Shown here: positions 11,307-23,392 of the stretch, piece by piece
How positions within the stretch are numbered: the stretch's first letter is position 1
How the letters are laid out: every line of letters begins with the position of its first letter
Source of the DNA: Artemisia argyi
Taxonomy: Eukaryota > Streptophyta > Magnoliopsida > Asterales > Asteraceae
Assembly (NCBI GenBank): GCA_030686995.1
Contig: CM060691.1
Coordinates: 66,645,607-66,709,606, forward strand
Direction: 5' to 3'
Length of the DNA: 64,000 nucleotides
Notes under the pieces: model-generated
The model's input: the letters and a program-made list of their open reading frames with translations, nothing else
What the model was told of the DNA's origin: nothing
Databases searched by the model: none
Position numbers and translations under genes: made by a program

Positions 11307-12078
11307 TGTGCCATCACCACCTGCACCACCAGTACCAACTATCTTCTACTGCCAAACTACTACTGTACCATTAACACCATCACCTATAGTATCACCTCCA
11401 CTAGCATCACCACCAGTACCTTACCAAAGTGTCCCTCTACCACCCCACCGAAAGATTTACCCAATCCGCCCAACCGCCTCAGAATCTAGTATTCACCGTA
11501 GTCGCCGAAGGACCCACAAGCGGGCAGATGCTCGTAAATGGTCTTTCTTATTGCCCATTATGCGATATTGGAGATCTCAAGAAGGAACACCAACAACAAG
11601 GGAACTTGGGGAAAGTTCTTACTCTACCTCCCGAATACTGCCAGTCACTGGGGAACCCATACACCATACCATACCATTGTTAGCTGCAAGAATGGTTCGC
11701 CACGAAGACCGACTTGATTCCATCGCTAGTATACTCAACAAGATTCCACAGGAACTTCTAGAAACCTTTGAAGATGACATGAACAGTCTCATAATTGGTC
11801 ATCTTGCAGTAGAGGATAAGGTCGAAAAGTTGGATTCTCTGTTTTGGGAATCAATGGAATTCATAGGAGCTCTTTGTGGGGCTAACACTTTGACCGAAAT
11901 AGCATTGGGAACTTTAGACCGAGAAATTGAGAGAATCAACACTGAAAACCTACGCCTTAGGCAAGCCCTGCTAGAAGCTCGAGAAAGGGAAAGAGCTCGA
12001 GATCAAACCATGGAAACCATGTCCACTACCATTCAAGAACTCCAAAACCGCCTAGACAAGGCCTTAGGAAAACCATGA
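11307..12078 (+). pseudogene. T1 upstream ORF (ORF1), C-terminal part
   Basis: Continues the frame of 486-754 after N1. The first ~70 residues are Pro-rich. A basic cluster follows (RSRRRTHKRADARK), resembling a nuclear localisation signal. The C-terminal ~110 residues are charged and Leu-rich (e.g. IERINTENLRLRQALLEA), predicted by eye to form a coiled coil, ending LDKALGKP. No zinc knuckle or enzymatic motif is seen. The stop at 12076-12078 lies 339 bp before gag. The second Tekay-like element here (E) has only about 180 bp between PBS and gag, so it lacks this ORF. An accessory protein that binds partners or nucleic acid is a guess; the N1 insertion breaks it. Confidence 0.75.
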
Positions 12079-12417
12079 GACCACCACCTTGTTAAGAAAA
12101 AAAATCAATGTCCTACAAATAAGAATATCTTGTCGTGTTTTGTAAACATTTGCACAAGTACAAATAAGTGTTGTAACACCGTGACATTGATTTATGGAAG
12201 TTTATTTTATCTTTATTTACGTTGCATTATATCGTAATTTATTGGTTCATACAGGTCAAACTTATTCGTTATGTGTGTTATCCCAACATACAAAAACTTA
12301 CGATGATTGAATCATTGTAACTACGACCTATATTTAACTATTCATTACTCGATATGTATTTTCAACGTGATAAGATTATTATAAATGTTCTAATAATATA
12401 CCTTCTTTTATAGCAAT
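12079..12417 (+). other. T1 spacer between ORF1 and gag-pol
   Basis: AT-rich and non-coding. CTTCTTTTATAG/C at 12402-12414 is pyrimidine-rich and ends in AG five bases before the gag ATG, as expected of a 3' splice site. This could explain how gag-pol is reached past ORF1. Confidence 0.4.
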
Positions 12418-15400
12418 ATGGCTAGGACTAGGAGAACAACCACGAACGCCGCACTAGCAAACCCCGAAGTTATGACCCCGGCTGCAATCCAGCAAGCAAT
12501 CGCTGACGGCGTAAATGCCGTTTTAGCTGAACAAAACCGTAATAGCGACGGAAATGCACCGGCACCCCGCTACTGCACCTACAAAGACTTCATAGCATGT
12601 CAACCGACGTATTTCAAAGGAATTGAAGGAGTGTCGGAATTAGCTCAATGGTTTGAAAGAAGTGAAACTGTTTTCCAAAGAAGTGGATGCTCGGAAAACA
12701 ACAAAGTGAGCTTCGCAACGGGAACGCTAATGCAAGACGCTCTATCCTGGTGGAACTCTACCGTTCAAACACTAGGAGCAGAAACAGCACATCAGCTTAC
12801 TTGGATTGAATTCAAGGCTAAAATACTAAAGAAGTATTGTCCCCGTTCCGAACTGCGAAAACTCGAAGATGAGTTCCATGCCTTAATAGTGAAAGGAGTT
12901 GATTTGAGAAGTTACAACCGGAGATTCCAAGAACTTAAGATACTATGCCCTACCATGGTACCCGATTATGAGAAGACATTAGAGAAATATGTCGAAGGAC
13001 TCCCTAGGAGTATTGAAGGAAATGTCACCTTAGCCAATCCGCCAACCTTGGAAGCAGCAATGGAACTTGCTCAGAAACTTCTGGATCGAGAAGTGAAATA
13101 CAATGAACTAAAAAGGAAATTGGACGATAAAAGGACCACTCACCATCACAACAACAACCAGCAGAACTACAACAGTCATCACCGCAACAACAACCAACGC
13201 AACAATAATCGGAACCACCAGCCCTATCACAACACCCGAAGCACTCAGCAGCAGAAGCAAAGACAAGAAAAACCCCGAGTCTACACCGCTACGGAAGGTG
13301 TAGGGTACAACGGACAGAAACCCCTGTGCCAGCGATGCAAACTTCATCATGAGGGTCGTTGTACCATCCGATGTGACAAATGTCATAAAATCGGTCATCA
13401 AACCAGGAACTGTAAGATTCCTGCTACGGGAAGCAACGCATTAGCTATACCACCCACTTGTTTCGGATGCGGAGAAGTAGGACACATCCGGAGATACTGC
13501 CCAAAAGGAAACGAACCAGCCAACGCCCAAGCTAGAGTATACCTACTCGGAGATGGAAACAGACCCGATGTAGTCACCGGTACGTTTCTACTAAACCATC
13601 ATAATGCTAGAGTATTGTTTGATTCGGGCGCCGATAAGAGTTTTATATCAGATACGTTTGCCCCTTTACTTAATGTTACCCCCTCTAAGCTAAACACCAC
13701 CTACGAAGTCGAAATGGCTGACGGGAATTTAATAGACACCAATACTATCATGAAAGATTGCACCCTAACCTTATCTGAAAAACCTTTTGCCATTGATCTT
13801 ATGCCGGTTCAACTTGGTAGCTTCAACGCTATCGTCGGCATGGATTGGCTATCCCACCATCGTGCTAGGATTCACTGTGACGAAAAGGCCGTCCATATAC
13901 CACTCAAGGATGAAACACTCATTGTCCAGGGTGACAAAAGCAAACCTCGATATGGAATTATCTCATGTATGCGAGTAATAAAATACATGAAGGAAGGATG
14001 TCAAGTATTCATGGCTCAAGTTACGGAAAGTAAGTCATCCGAAAGGCAGCTTGATGACGTTCCTATCGTTAGGGATTTCCCTGAAGTATTCCCTGAAGAA
14101 TTACCTGGTATTCCATCTGTACGTCAAGTAGAATTTCAGATTGAACTAGTGCCTGGAGCGGCACCAGTAGCCAAAGCACCTTATAGGCTAGCGCCATCTG
14201 AAATGGAAGAATTGTCAGAACAACTAAAGGAATTATCGGATAAAGGATTTATTCGACCAAGCTCATCACCTTGGGGAGCTCCAATTTTGTTCGTTAAGAA
14301 GAAGGATGGATCCTTTCGAATGTGCATCGATTACCGGGAGTTGAATAAACTTACGGTAAAGAATCAATACCCATTACCTCGAATTGATGATCTGTTCGAC
14401 CAATTTCAAGGATCAAGTGTGTACTCAAAAATTGATCTAAGATCAGGATACCATCAGCTAAGAGTTCGAGAAGAAGATATTCCGAAAACTGCATTCAGAA
14501 CGCCCTATGGTCACTACGAATTTCAAGTAATGCCGTTCGGTCTGACCAATGCACCAGCAGTTTTCATGGATTTAATGAATCGAGTATGCAAACCTTACTT
14601 GGATAAGTTTGTAATAGTATTCATCGATGATATTTTGATCTACTCTCACAACGAAGAAGAACATGCGGGACATTTACGAATCATTTTAGAACTGCTCAAG
14701 AAGGAAAAATTGTACGCTAAGTTCTCTAAATGCGACTTTTGGATTCACACCGTACAGTTTTTAGGACACATCATCGATAGTCAAGGTATTCACGTAGACC
14801 CTGCAAAGATTGAGGCTGTTAAAGGTTGGTCATCTCCTACAAACCCCACGGAGAGTCGTCAATTTTTAGGTCTCACAGGTTACTACCGGAGATTTATAGA
14901 AGGATTCTCCAAAATTGCAAAGCCGTTGACTAAGTTGACCCAAAAGAATGAGAAGTACATCTGGGAAGAAAAGGAAGAAGCAGCCTTCCAGTTGTTAAAA
15001 CAAAAGCTTTGTGAAGCTCCAATATTAGCCCTCCCAGAAGGAAACGAGGACTTTATAGTATATTGCGACGCATCTTATCATGGACTAGGAGCAGTTTTGA
15101 TGCAAAGAAGCAAAGTGATAGCTTATGCATCCCGCCAACTAAAGACACATGAGGAAAACTACACGACTCATGACTTGGAGTTAGGAGTTGTAGTGTTTGC
15201 ACTCAAGTTGTGGAGACACTACTTATATGGCACCAAATGCACCGTATACACCGATCACAAGAGTCTTCAACACATTTTGGATCAGAAGGATTTGAATATG
15301 AGGCAACGTCGCTGGCTAGAGTTGCTCAGCGATTATGATTGTGAGATCCGTTACCACCCAAGAAAGGCTAATGTAGTAGCAGATGCGTTAAGCCGAAAGG

Positions 15401-16890
15401 AACGATTGAAACCCCTTCGAGTTAGATCACTAGGGATGACTATTCACTCACCCCTTCCATCCCAAATCCTTACCGCGCAGAACGAAGCGCTTAAAGAAGA
15501 AAACCGACCCAAAGAAAAGATTTACGGTATGCCCGAGAATAAGAATGGTTTCGTGAAGAAATCTGATGGAACACTATGTTTCAAGGACAGAAGTTGGATC
15601 CCGATGATCGGAGGTATTCGTGAGCTCATCATGTATGAGTCCCACAAGTCAAAATACTCCATTCATCCAGGTTCTGACAAGATGTATCAGGATTTAAAGA
15701 GACTATATTGGTGGCCAAACATGAAGGCTGACATCGCAGAATATGTCAGTAAATGTTTAACATGTTCAAGGGTAAAGGCAGAACATCAGAAACCTTCAGG
15801 CTTACTTGTACAACCAGAACTTCCTATGTGGAAATGGGAACGAATCACTATGGACTTCATCACCAAACTCCCAAGAACCTCATCCGGACACGACACAATA
15901 TGGGTTATTGTGGATCGTCTAACAAAATCCGCTCATTTTATACCCATCAAAGAAACCGATGAGATGAATACACTAGCTCAGATATATGTGAAGGAAATTG
16001 TCACTCGACATGGAGTACCAATTTCGATTATCTCGGATCGAGATAGTCGTTTCGCCTCACACTTTTGGAAATCATTACAGAAAGCCTTAGGAACGAAACT
16101 AGATATGAGCACCGCGTACCACCCTCAAACTGATGGTCAAAGTGAAAGAACTATTCAAACCTTGGAAGATATGCTCCAAGCATGCATTATCGATTTTGGA
16201 AAAGGTTGGGATAAGCACTTACCATTAGCAGAGTTTTCATACAACAATAGTTACCACGCCAGTATAAAAGCAGCACCATTCGAAGCACTGTATGGTAGGA
16301 AGTGCAGATCGCCCGTCTGTTGGGCAGAAGTCGGAGAAAGACAACTTATAGGACCAGACCTTGTTAGGGAAACAACCGAGAAAATCATTAAGATTAAGCA
16401 ACGCTTACAAGCGGCCCGAGATCGACAGAAAAGCTACGCAGACCTAAAAAGGAAACCCATGGAATTTCAAATAGGAGACAAAGTCTTATTGAAAGTATCT
16501 CCCTGGAAGGGAATGGTACGATTTGGAAAGCATGGAAAGTTGAACCCCAGATACATCGGTCCATTCAAAATCCTGGAAAGGATAGGACCCGTGGCTTATA
16601 GACTAGAACTACCCGAAGAACTTAGTCGGATTCACGACACCTTTCATGTGTCAAACCTTAAGAAGTGTTTATCCGATGAATCTCTCGTGATTCCATTGAA
16701 GGAAATTCGACTAGATGATAACCTTATCTTTACTGAGGAACCTATTGAAATCATGGATAGAGAAGTCAAACAACTGAAACAAAACCGTATCCCTATTGTC
16801 AAAGTTCGTTGGGACTCCAAGCGAGGACCGGAATACACCTGGGAGCGCGAGGATCAGATTCGCTCCAAGTACCCACATCTCTTCACCTAA
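12418..16890 (+). CDS. Gag-Pol polyprotein of T1 (gag, protease, RT, RNase H, integrase, chromodomain)
   Basis: A single open frame of 1490 codons. Gag domain about residues 55-215. Asn/His/Gln-rich linker. Three zinc-knuckle-like motifs: CQRC...C (304-315), [14 protein letters not shown] (319-332), [14 protein letters not shown] (348-361). Retropepsin motif DSGA at 402-405. RT with FIDD at 735-738 (the YxDD box). RNase H with YCDAS near 882. Integrase with an HHCC-type region, then D1146, D1207 and E1243, giving the D-D-35-E spacing. Chromodomain about 1437-1490. Gag packages RNA, protease matures the polyprotein, RT/RNase H make cDNA, and integrase with its chromodomain inserts it, probably into marked chromatin. 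All catalytic residues I looked for are present and there are no stops, so it may be functional. With N1 in the leader, full genomic RNA is probably compromised. Confidence 0.96.
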   Translation: MARTRRTTTNAALANPEVMTPAAIQQAIADGVNAVLAEQNRNSDGNAPAPRYCTYKDFIACQPTYFKGIEGVSELAQWFERSETVFQRSGCSENNKVSFATGTLMQDALSWWNSTVQTLGAETAHQLTWIEFKAKILKKYCPRSELRKLEDEFHALIVKGVDLRSYNRRFQELKILCPTMVPDYEKTLEKYVEGLPRSIEGNVTLANPPTLEAAMELAQKLLDREVKYNELKRKLDDKRTTHHHNNNQQNYNSHHRNNNQRNNNRNHQPYHNTRSTQQQKQRQEKPRVYTATEGVGYNGQKPLCQRCKLHHEGRCTIRCDKCHKIGHQTRNCKIPATGSNALAIPPTCFGCGEVGHIRRYCPKGNEPANAQARVYLLGDGNRPDVVTGTFLLNHHNARVLFDSGADKSFISDTFAPLLNVTPSKLNTTYEVEMADGNLIDTNTIMKDCTLTLSEKPFAIDLMPVQLGSFNAIVGMDWLSHHRARIHCDEKAVHIPLKDETLIVQGDKSKPRYGIISCMRVIKYMKEGCQVFMAQVTESKSSERQLDDVPIVRDFPEVFPEELPGIPSVRQVEFQIELVPGAAPVAKAPYRLAPSEMEELSEQLKELSDKGFIRPSSSPWGAPILFVKKKDGSFRMCIDYRELNKLTVKNQYPLPRIDDLFDQFQGSSVYSKIDLRSGYHQLRVREEDIPKTAFRTPYGHYEFQVMPFGLTNAPAVFMDLMNRVCKPYLDKFVIVFIDDILIYSHNEEEHAGHLRIILELLKKEKLYAKFSKCDFWIHTVQFLGHIIDSQGIHVDPAKIEAVKGWSSPTNPTESRQFLGLTGYYRRFIEGFSKIAKPLTKLTQKNEKYIWEEKEEAAFQLLKQKLCEAPILALPEGNEDFIVYCDASYHGLGAVLMQRSKVIAYASRQLKTHEENYTTHDLELGVVVFALKLWRHYLYGTKCTVYTDHKSLQHILDQKDLNMRQRRWLELLSDYDCEIRYHPRKANVVADALSRKERLKPLRVRSLGMTIHSPLPSQILTAQNEALKEENRPKEKIYGMPENKNGFVKKSDGTLCFKDRSWIPMIGGIRELIMYESHKSKYSIHPGSDKMYQDLKRLYWWPNMKADIAEYVSKCLTCSRVKAEHQKPSGLLVQPELPMWKWERITMDFITKLPRTSSGHDTIWVIVDRLTKSAHFIPIKETDEMNTLAQIYVKEIVTRHGVPISIISDRDSRFASHFWKSLQKALGTKLDMSTAYHPQTDGQSERTIQTLEDMLQACIIDFGKGWDKHLPLAEFSYNNSYHASIKAAPFEALYGRKCRSPVCWAEVGERQLIGPDLVRETTEKIIKIKQRLQAARDRQKSYADLKRKPMEFQIGDKVLLKVSPWKGMVRFGKHGKLNPRYIGPFKILERIGPVAYRLELPEELSRIHDTFHVSNLKKCLSDESLVIPLKEIRLDDNLIFTEEPIEIMDREVKQLKQNRIPIVKVRWDSKRGPEYTWEREDQIRSKYPHLFT

Positions 16891-16918
16891 GACACCCTCG
16901 ACAACTATCTTAGACTAC

Positions 16919-16935
16919 AATTCCGGGACGGAATT
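16919..16935 (+). other. Hairpin before the T1 3' LTR
   Basis: AATTCCG-GGA-CGGAATT: a 7-bp stem with a GGA loop, 29 bp after the gag-pol stop. Compared with N1 (GAACTTCG-GGA-CGAAGTTC), two stem pairs differ with both sides changed (C-G to T-A, T-A to C-G). The polypurine-like tract TAAGAAGTAGGTAA (16941-16954) follows directly. Confidence 0.72.
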
Positions 16936-17870
16936 CCCTGTAAGAAGTAGGTAATGTAACCTCTCGTAAATTTCCCATACGATTAGTAAATGCATACAAA
17001 TAAATAAAAACGATGTTACGATAAATTAACACCATTTTACGGGTAACAAATTTTTTTTTATGATATGGCTTGATATTGAACCACTATGATAACTGTGATT
17101 GACCGTTTACCCAGGAACGATGCTTACACACAACCTAGGTTGCCTATAATTATTGCGAACGATAAATAATTATATAACGCGTTATTATTTAATAATACGT
17201 TTCGTCTAAATAACGTATACTATTTATATATTTCCCGAACCTACGAAACTTCCCGAGAACGCTCACTAATATTTTTGAACTTCGACACGATAATCGAGAC
17301 ACCCCAGGTGGGCCCCCAACACCCTTTGGGCCACGGATTACATAACACAAACCAAACGGACTCCCTTTTTCTCTTTATTTTCTGCTGGGCCGAGACCAAA
17401 CGTTAGCCCACCAAATTCAAGCCCAAACGCACTTTTATTTTTTTTCTTTCTCTTGCACTGCCGCGACACACTCCAAACGCACCTTATTATTTTGCGATTC
17501 CTACACACGACATACCCATTTTATTACACATTTTGATATACCTAGTGCCCAAGAAACACACGAGACATAAACATTACTCACTCACCCTCGTTTACTACAA
17601 TAAAAACGTCCAAAGTAAAACCATGAACACTCCCATGGAGATAACTACAAAACGTGGCATAACATTCCTACACACCTCCCATGTTTCCCAATGACAACGA
17701 AACCAACTCTAAACCACAATGTGATTGTCAGGAATGAATAGAGAACAATCTTACAAGATCCTACCATGTAAACTCTCGATTGGCTGTGATTTGTGGCATT
17801 ACTATTCGCCTAACATGCTACCCTCCCCTCTTGTGAACCTATCTTGTTTCTACCCTTTCAAAAAACTGCC

Positions 17871-17878
17871 CATATAAG
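17871..17878 (+). promoter_or_regulatory. Possible TATA box of T1 LTR
   Basis: CATATAAG, about 917 bp into the LTR. It is compatible with a U3 promoter and similar in depth to the N1 TATA box, but many AT-rich alternatives exist. Confidence 0.4.
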
Positions 17879-19157
17879 ACCTCCCATGCAACCTTAAACG
17901 TTACACACACCAAAAATGAACCATACTATTAAAAATACCAACGAGAAGAGCAATGGAGGGACATACGGATTGCTAAGAGAACCACGCTTTGAAGAGAACC
18001 TAGGAAGCAAGCTTGGAGTCTACTTGAACCTTGGAAGGACGAGAAGTGAACCACAACACGTTGAACCATATACACGAACCATACGTCTTGTTTTACTCCA
18101 CCTTTTAAGGTGAGGTGAGACCTTCTAATCGCTATTTTATTACATATTTATATACGTATTATTTATTTTGCACGAACACTTTACACTAATAAAACGTAAA
18201 ACTTGAACGCAACACATATATATTATAAGTCGTATTGCATGTTTACTAAGTCATTAATGAGACCCTATAAGTATTTCAAGCTCATATTAACATATACATA
18301 CTAAATATTACACGTTCCTAAGTGGTATGGACCTATACGATTTCACCTTAAAAAGACTTAGTTTATTTTCAACATTTATAAGTTATACGATATGAGTTTT
18401 GACCACACACTATGACTTCGCCATTTCTAAAATCGACACACAACCCCTAAGTATTTTTACACGATCTAATTATGTACCTGGTACACTAACGAGAATGGTA
18501 AATTAATGGACCTAACGATTTGATTTTATCACTTAACGAGAACCAAAGTAAAACGCCATGGAGACCATTTTCATAAACTTAAAAACTTTACGTGGGCTTA
18601 TAAGCCCAAAAAGCTCTTTTTAGCTTATTGTGATAAGTTATGAGAATAAGCTGTTTTGAAATGATATTATAACTTAAAATTATGAATTTCGACTAACCTA
18701 GTGTTCCCCCTAACCTCTTGGATCATTAAACCTTAACGGGCCCTTATTTTTGGCTCGTTAAGCCCAATAAACGAAATAAGCTACTAATAAGCTTATAAGC
18801 TGCGAAAATAAGCTTTTCTAAATGTTTTGAGCTTAATGAAATAATAAAATTGTTAAGTTTTGAATTTGGTAAAGTTGGGACTATTTTTGCAAATGAACGA
18901 AGGATAGGGACTAAAATTGCCAAATTGATAAACTTGAGTGAAAAGTATAAAAACTGTTTTCTAAGGGGTATAAACTGTAAATATTGAAACTTAAGGATAA
19001 TAAATGTATATATTTGATATTTGGACTAAAAATGTAAATATATATAACTTTTGGACTAACGACGTAAATGTTTTCCGTTAAGGGTAAAAAGTGTAAAATT
19101 GAGAAAACATTAGGGATCGAATCGAAATATTTACTTTTAATAATAATTCTATATTTG

Positions 19158-19181
19158 ATATATATATATATATATATATAT
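19158..19181. repeat. (TA)n microsatellite, T1 LTR
   Basis: A 24 bp AT run. Confidence 0.9.
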
Positions 19182-19220
19182 TTGATTATATATTAAAACG
19201 ATAAATAATTAAACGTAACT

Positions 19221-19223
<3 letters not shown>

Positions 19224-19269
<46 letters not shown>
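19224..19269. repeat. (TA)n microsatellite, T1 LTR
   Basis: A 46 bp AT run. Confidence 0.92.
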
Positions 19270-19272
<3 letters not shown>

Positions 19273-19510
19273 CGAATAAAACTTATATAACGATAAACTA
19301 TATTTAGACGAATAAAACAATACGTAACCATTATTCATTTTTATACGACGCAACACATCACGTATGTACTTTATCGATTTCTTATAATTAATAATAAACG
19401 TTCGCTATAAAACGAGACTTAAGAACTGAAACGTGCCATATCTTTTAGGTTGTGTGTGAAGCCGTTGCCTTGCATCGTTGAGATTACAATTGTTCTACTA
19501 TCCTACTAAG

Positions 19511-19986
19511 GTGAGTTCATAGCCCACATGTAACTAATTTCTGTGGGGGGGATACATGCTTAAAAACCGAACACAAGTCTTTTCCTGATCTTATTATTGC
19601 TTAAGTAGCTATTGCCAAAAGTCCCTCGATCATGAACCTTAATCACTTGAAAAGTGAACGTAAATAATTGTGAATAGATCTATTAGGGATTGACAATCCC
19701 CATTTGGTTGCTAGAGGAAAGTCACCAAATGCACGTTATTTGAATATAATAGGTTACTGGCAAATACCTATCTTGGGGGCTATATATTTCACATCATTAT
19801 TATGAAAATATTGATGTCTGTTGAATCGTTGAGTGTCATGAGCTTAATGCAATAATGAATGTGATTTTCTAACTTGTTTATTTGTATCGATATTACAATA
19901 AACATCTATCTCTTGTGTTCAAACTCTTAAATATAAACCTATGAATTTCACTCAACTTTTGTTGACTTTTAGCATGTTTATCTCAG
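19511..19986 (+). other. Candidate LTR intron in T1
   Basis: Donor AAG/GTGAGT (exon ends 19510) and acceptor TTTATCTCAG/G (AG at 19985-19986), 476 bp apart. GGGGGGATACATGC lies shortly after the donor. Donor, G-rich block and acceptor all recur in the E LTR (48647-49125) and the N1 LTR, with homologous but diverged sequence between. The acceptor is 255 bp from the LTR end. In the 5' LTR the window begins exactly at this acceptor. Confidence 0.5.
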
Positions 19987-20244
19987 GTAACTAAACGGAA
20001 TGGATGGCAACGGCACGAAGTGGGCAAATAAAGAAACGTTTATTTCTCTTTAAATAAAACTTGTTGTTGAATAACGAATTCTCTTGGAATTATGAATAAT
20101 TGGTATTTTAAATAAAACTTAAAACGATCACTTGAATCGTTTTCTATAATTGTGACGAAAGAACCACAATATAATACCCCAAAAGTCTTCCGCTGACATT
20201 TTAAGTCTTCCGCTGTATTGATCGATTTTGGGGGTGTTATAGAA

Positions 20245-20923
20245 TGTGATTTAGCACGCGGAATTTACTAAAACACACTAAAGGAACAAAGGTGGTGAAT
20301 AAGTAAACGTGAATGATTTTAGAGTGATGAACACAACATGAATAACACAAAACGATTCAATATTATTGATGAAATAATACGGGTGATCTAAACTATCACC
20401 AGGATCACAAGTGTAATCTTGAATCTTTGATACGTGAAAAAGGATTTTAAAGGTGGAAGTTATGCATGTAGTGATTGATCTAGTTGTCAAGTATGCTTAC
20501 TTGTTGTGCATGTGATCTATCAAAACTCTATCTAAGAAGGTGACTTAAGGGTTCCTTTTGTAGCATAAGGAGCCCTTATTACAAGTTGTCAAGTTGTCTA
20601 ATATAATATATTAGAGACTTATCTTATCCTAATATTACACATTTCAATGTAAAGTACTCCATTGTATCTACTGAGACTTCTGTACTACTTCTACTTAACG
20701 TATATCTTTGTACAAAGACTAATAATACAACTAAATATCTCTAAATAAAATATAACAACTTGTCGTAAATACTGGCAGGGCTTTCTTTAACTAGCAGTAC
20801 CTTCTTACCCATAAGGTACTGTTAGTGTATCTTCAACATCAACAAAACTGAAGAGGCAGGCTTAACCATCATTTGGCAGGCTCTTCTGGTAGACTCTTTA
20901 ACTTGTGCATTTTATTCCCAACA
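20245..20923 (-). repeat. Probable copia-type LTR, minus strand
   Basis: Read on the minus strand it starts TGTTGGGAATAAAAT, a typical Ty1/copia LTR start. It ends ...TTCCGCGTGCTAAATCACA, typical of a copia LTR end, three bases from the T1 boundary. Length 679 bp. No second copy is in the window, so it may be a solo LTR or the rest may lie left of T1. No coding sequence. Confidence 0.45.
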
Positions 20924-21781
20924 ATTACAATGTAATAAAAAGTAAGAAAAACCTTCTCAAATGTTAGGAAAATTTGTCCCTAAACTTTAACTCCCAAATA
21001 TGACTTATGGTACATGAAAATAATGAAACCCTAGGCTTGTATATATAGTTTTCGGTGGTCAGACGGCGCTAGGGGTACCCAGATGGCATCAGATGTCGAT
21101 CAGGGTTTTAGGTTGGTTCATAAACCGGCGGTTAGACGGCGTCAACTGTCTTCTCAGACAATGTCACACCTCGGGTGTGATGATTCTGGCCCCTTATGCA
21201 AAATACCAAGTTCTGTGGAATGGGCAACCTATTAAACAATACTAGTTAATCTACCATAACAGTTCATTTTCATGCTTGCTACCCACTTAATTATTCAACA
21301 TTTCAACATGTGTTATGCACTACCTATCTTTTATTTATTTATTTTTTTTTTTATTTTCATAATTGATTGATTTTTTTGCATTTTTCAATCATAGAAGTAA
21401 GAAAATATATAGGCACAAATTGTAAAAAGAAATATCATTTTCTAACTATTATCACAAAGTTATTTAAAAAAATTGAATTTTCATGTAAATGTTTATTTCT
21501 CTTGCAAATATGCGATATTTTTTTTGTCTCTTTTGTAAAAAATGTATTGCAGGATTTAGTTGAAATTTTTTGCGAAATGTGAAAAAACCTCGCATAATAT
21601 CCTTATAGCAACGGGCTAAATTTGAGAGTGGCCCAGTCGATCAGAGGTGCGGGTTTTTCTAGACCTACTTTGGTTGGTTTCTTCAAATGGCCCGAGCGAC
21701 TAGCGACTTTAATAAAAATGTGACATGTGGCACCTCAATAAGTAGTGCCTAATCATTATGTGTAAGGTACAACTAGGGCTC
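20924..21781. other. Unassigned AT-rich DNA before element B
   Basis: No gene seen. GTATATATAG with nearby AGACGGCG and GACGGCGTCA around 21036-21145 resembles, weakly, a decayed LTR promoter of the Athila-like group. A perfect 7-bp stem TCACACC-TCG-GGTGTGA is at 21164-21180. The last five bases, GGCTC (21777-21781), are the target duplication of B. Confidence 0.5.
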
Positions 21782-23221
21782 TGATGAGGCGAAAAGTGTG
21801 CCGCTTTTAAAGGGCCATTTAAGCCCGAATTCGTAATTATTTGATCAATTATTGTCCAAAATCGTTTCTTTTGTCATTTTAGGTACTTTTGAGAAGAAAT
21901 CTGGAAAAGGAAGCATTTTGGACGATTTTGGAGCATAGAAGTGAAGAAAACGGCAAAGTCTCAAATTCCTTGCAGGGAACAGTACCTGACGATGTCAAGG
22001 AGTAACACATGATGGTGTCAAAAGTGATAAAGTGGTGGAAGTGGATATTACAACATGACGGCCAAGAACATTTTCAATGTAATTAGCCTGACGGCGTTAC
22101 CAAGGCTGTCAGGGTCAAAATGCACGTGACGGCCCAGAGTAGATTTACACATGAAGGCGTCAAGACTGGATCTAGGCAATACGAATTTTAGTTTCACGGC
22201 GAGTTGACGGCGTCAGAAGCCAACACATGACGCCGTCAGGATGCTTTGTCTATATATATTTTTCTAATTTTTCATTGTAAAGTGTGGAACAAATTGTGGA
22301 ATACTAAAACACAAACCATAGGTCGAATTTCCTGCTTATTGAATGGGTTTCAAACCCTTCTTTCTTCCATGTTTGAATAAAGATAAGTCTTCCAATAATC
22401 ATTCAATATGTCTATGTATTGTTTGATTCTATCTTATGCTTTTCTTTCTTTTAACATGTTAGGCTAGGTTTTTATTGTGTTTGCTTAGATGTAGTGAAAC
22501 CTAGATGTTGATTATTGTTTATAATTGTTACGGATGATTGTATTCGATGTTAGGCTTAAGAAAACTGGCAGACTTCCATTGGTAACTTGCTTGAACGTCT
22601 TAAGAAACTTGATCGGAGGTGTACTACAATTTTTGGTTATATTTAATGCATAAGTGAATTCTAATGATCCCATGTTAGGAGATTTTAGTCGGCTCGACAT
22701 AGGAGTGAAGTAGGATCTTATAGAGTTAGGGAATATTGTACACTGCCCTACGACTAGTATTAAGGAATATAACCCGTCATCCATGCAATTGTAACACGCT
22801 AATCAACCGGTAAAAGATATCTAGGGAGTAATGAAATCTAAGTAAACACCTCATTTCTCATTATAGTTTACACCACATTAGTTTAATTTCATTTCTTTTA
22901 TTTTATTTTGATTGCATTTGTAGTAAATTGGATTAGTTGACAAGCAACTAATTCTGCCCACTCCTTCGAAACCCAAGATATTACATGCTTTCATAAAATA
23001 TAAAAAATAAAAAAAAAAAAAGAATCATCCCTCACCTCTAGACCTAGTTTAGTAGGATTTCTAATCTTAGCGACATTATTCCTGAGTTGAATGATCAATC
23101 CCCCGGTACTTGTCACTATACTATACTACAACGATCAGGTATACTGCCTGGTGGGGATTGCAAGCTTCTCAACATCCCTTGAGAGGTAAAACATGTTGCG
23201 AGGCCGCAATCCCCCGTATGA
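21782..23221 (+). repeat. B 5' LTR
   Basis: 1440 bp. Carries a TGACG palindrome array (21987-22238), a TATA box exactly 12 bp further on (22251) and the U5 hairpin near 23164 (one mismatch in this copy). The terminal bases read TATGA rather than CATCA, a decayed end. Confidence 0.9.
21987..22238 (+). promoter_or_regulatory. TGACG-palindrome array, B 5' LTR
   Basis: Includes TGACGATGTCA (21987), TGATGGTGTCA (22010, exactly 23 bp on), TGACGGCGTCA (22205) and TGACGCCGTCA (22228, again 23 bp on), plus half sites TGACGGCC. TGACG is the core bound by plant TGA-type bZIP factors. The TATA box TATATATAT starts 12 bp after the last motif. A bZIP role is inference. Confidence 0.6.
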
Positions 23222-23227
23222 AGTTTT

Positions 23228-23246
23228 TGGCGCCGCAGCCCGGGGA
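23228..23246 (+). other. B primer binding site
   Basis: TGGCGCCGCAGCCCGGGGA, six bases after the LTR. TGGCGCCG is the usual start of Athila/Tat PBSs, complementary to a tRNA 3' end (tRNA-Asp in Athila). Confidence 0.75.
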
Positions 23247-23392
23247 ATAGTTATTAACTAGGTTAGAATTTCTTTTTATTAGGTCTACTTGCAAGATTCC
23301 TTTCTAGTAAGATTTTTATTTTTATTTTTAGGTTTTCTTTAGTCTATCTCATTTCTTCATTCCTTTGTTCGTAACCTTTACCATCCGACATC

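Larger units (their letters stand above)
1..20241 (+). mobile_element. T1: Ty3/gypsy chromovirus (Tekay/Del type), left LTR truncated by window
   Basis: Bases 1-265 repeat at 19977-20241 with about four mismatches by eye, so they are the two LTR ends of one element. An initiator-Met PBS follows the left LTR. Inside are an extra upstream ORF, an intact gag-pol with a C-terminal chromodomain, and a full right LTR (16955-20241, TGTAAC...GTTATA). The chromodomain, very long LTRs and the hairpin before the LTR fit the Tekay/Del lineage. The element is split by N1 at 754/11307. The right flank begins GAATG; the matching left target duplication lies outside the window and cannot be checked. Confidence 0.93.
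16955..20241 (+). repeat. T1 3' LTR
   Basis: 3287 bp, TGTAAC...GTTATA. Its last 265 bp match the window start. It holds a possible TATA box (17871), two TA microsatellites, and the conserved intron-like module (19511-19986). No credible gene lies in it; the short ORF at 17916-18113 downstream of the TATA-like site has no recognised homology. Confidence 0.92.

Noticed and set aside
13108..13401. Antisense ORF opposite the gag linker of T1
   Set aside because: Mirror of the Asn/His-rich codon repeats of gag; no independent support.
17916..18113. 65-codon ORF downstream of the TATA-like site in the T1 LTR
   Set aside because: No homology recognised; leader ORFs of this size are expected by chance. 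Kept only as a remark in the LTR entry.
21164..21180. Palindrome TCACACC-TCG-GGTGTGA as an LTR boundary
   Set aside because: TGTCACACC could start a gypsy LTR, but no matching end, PBS or second copy is visible.
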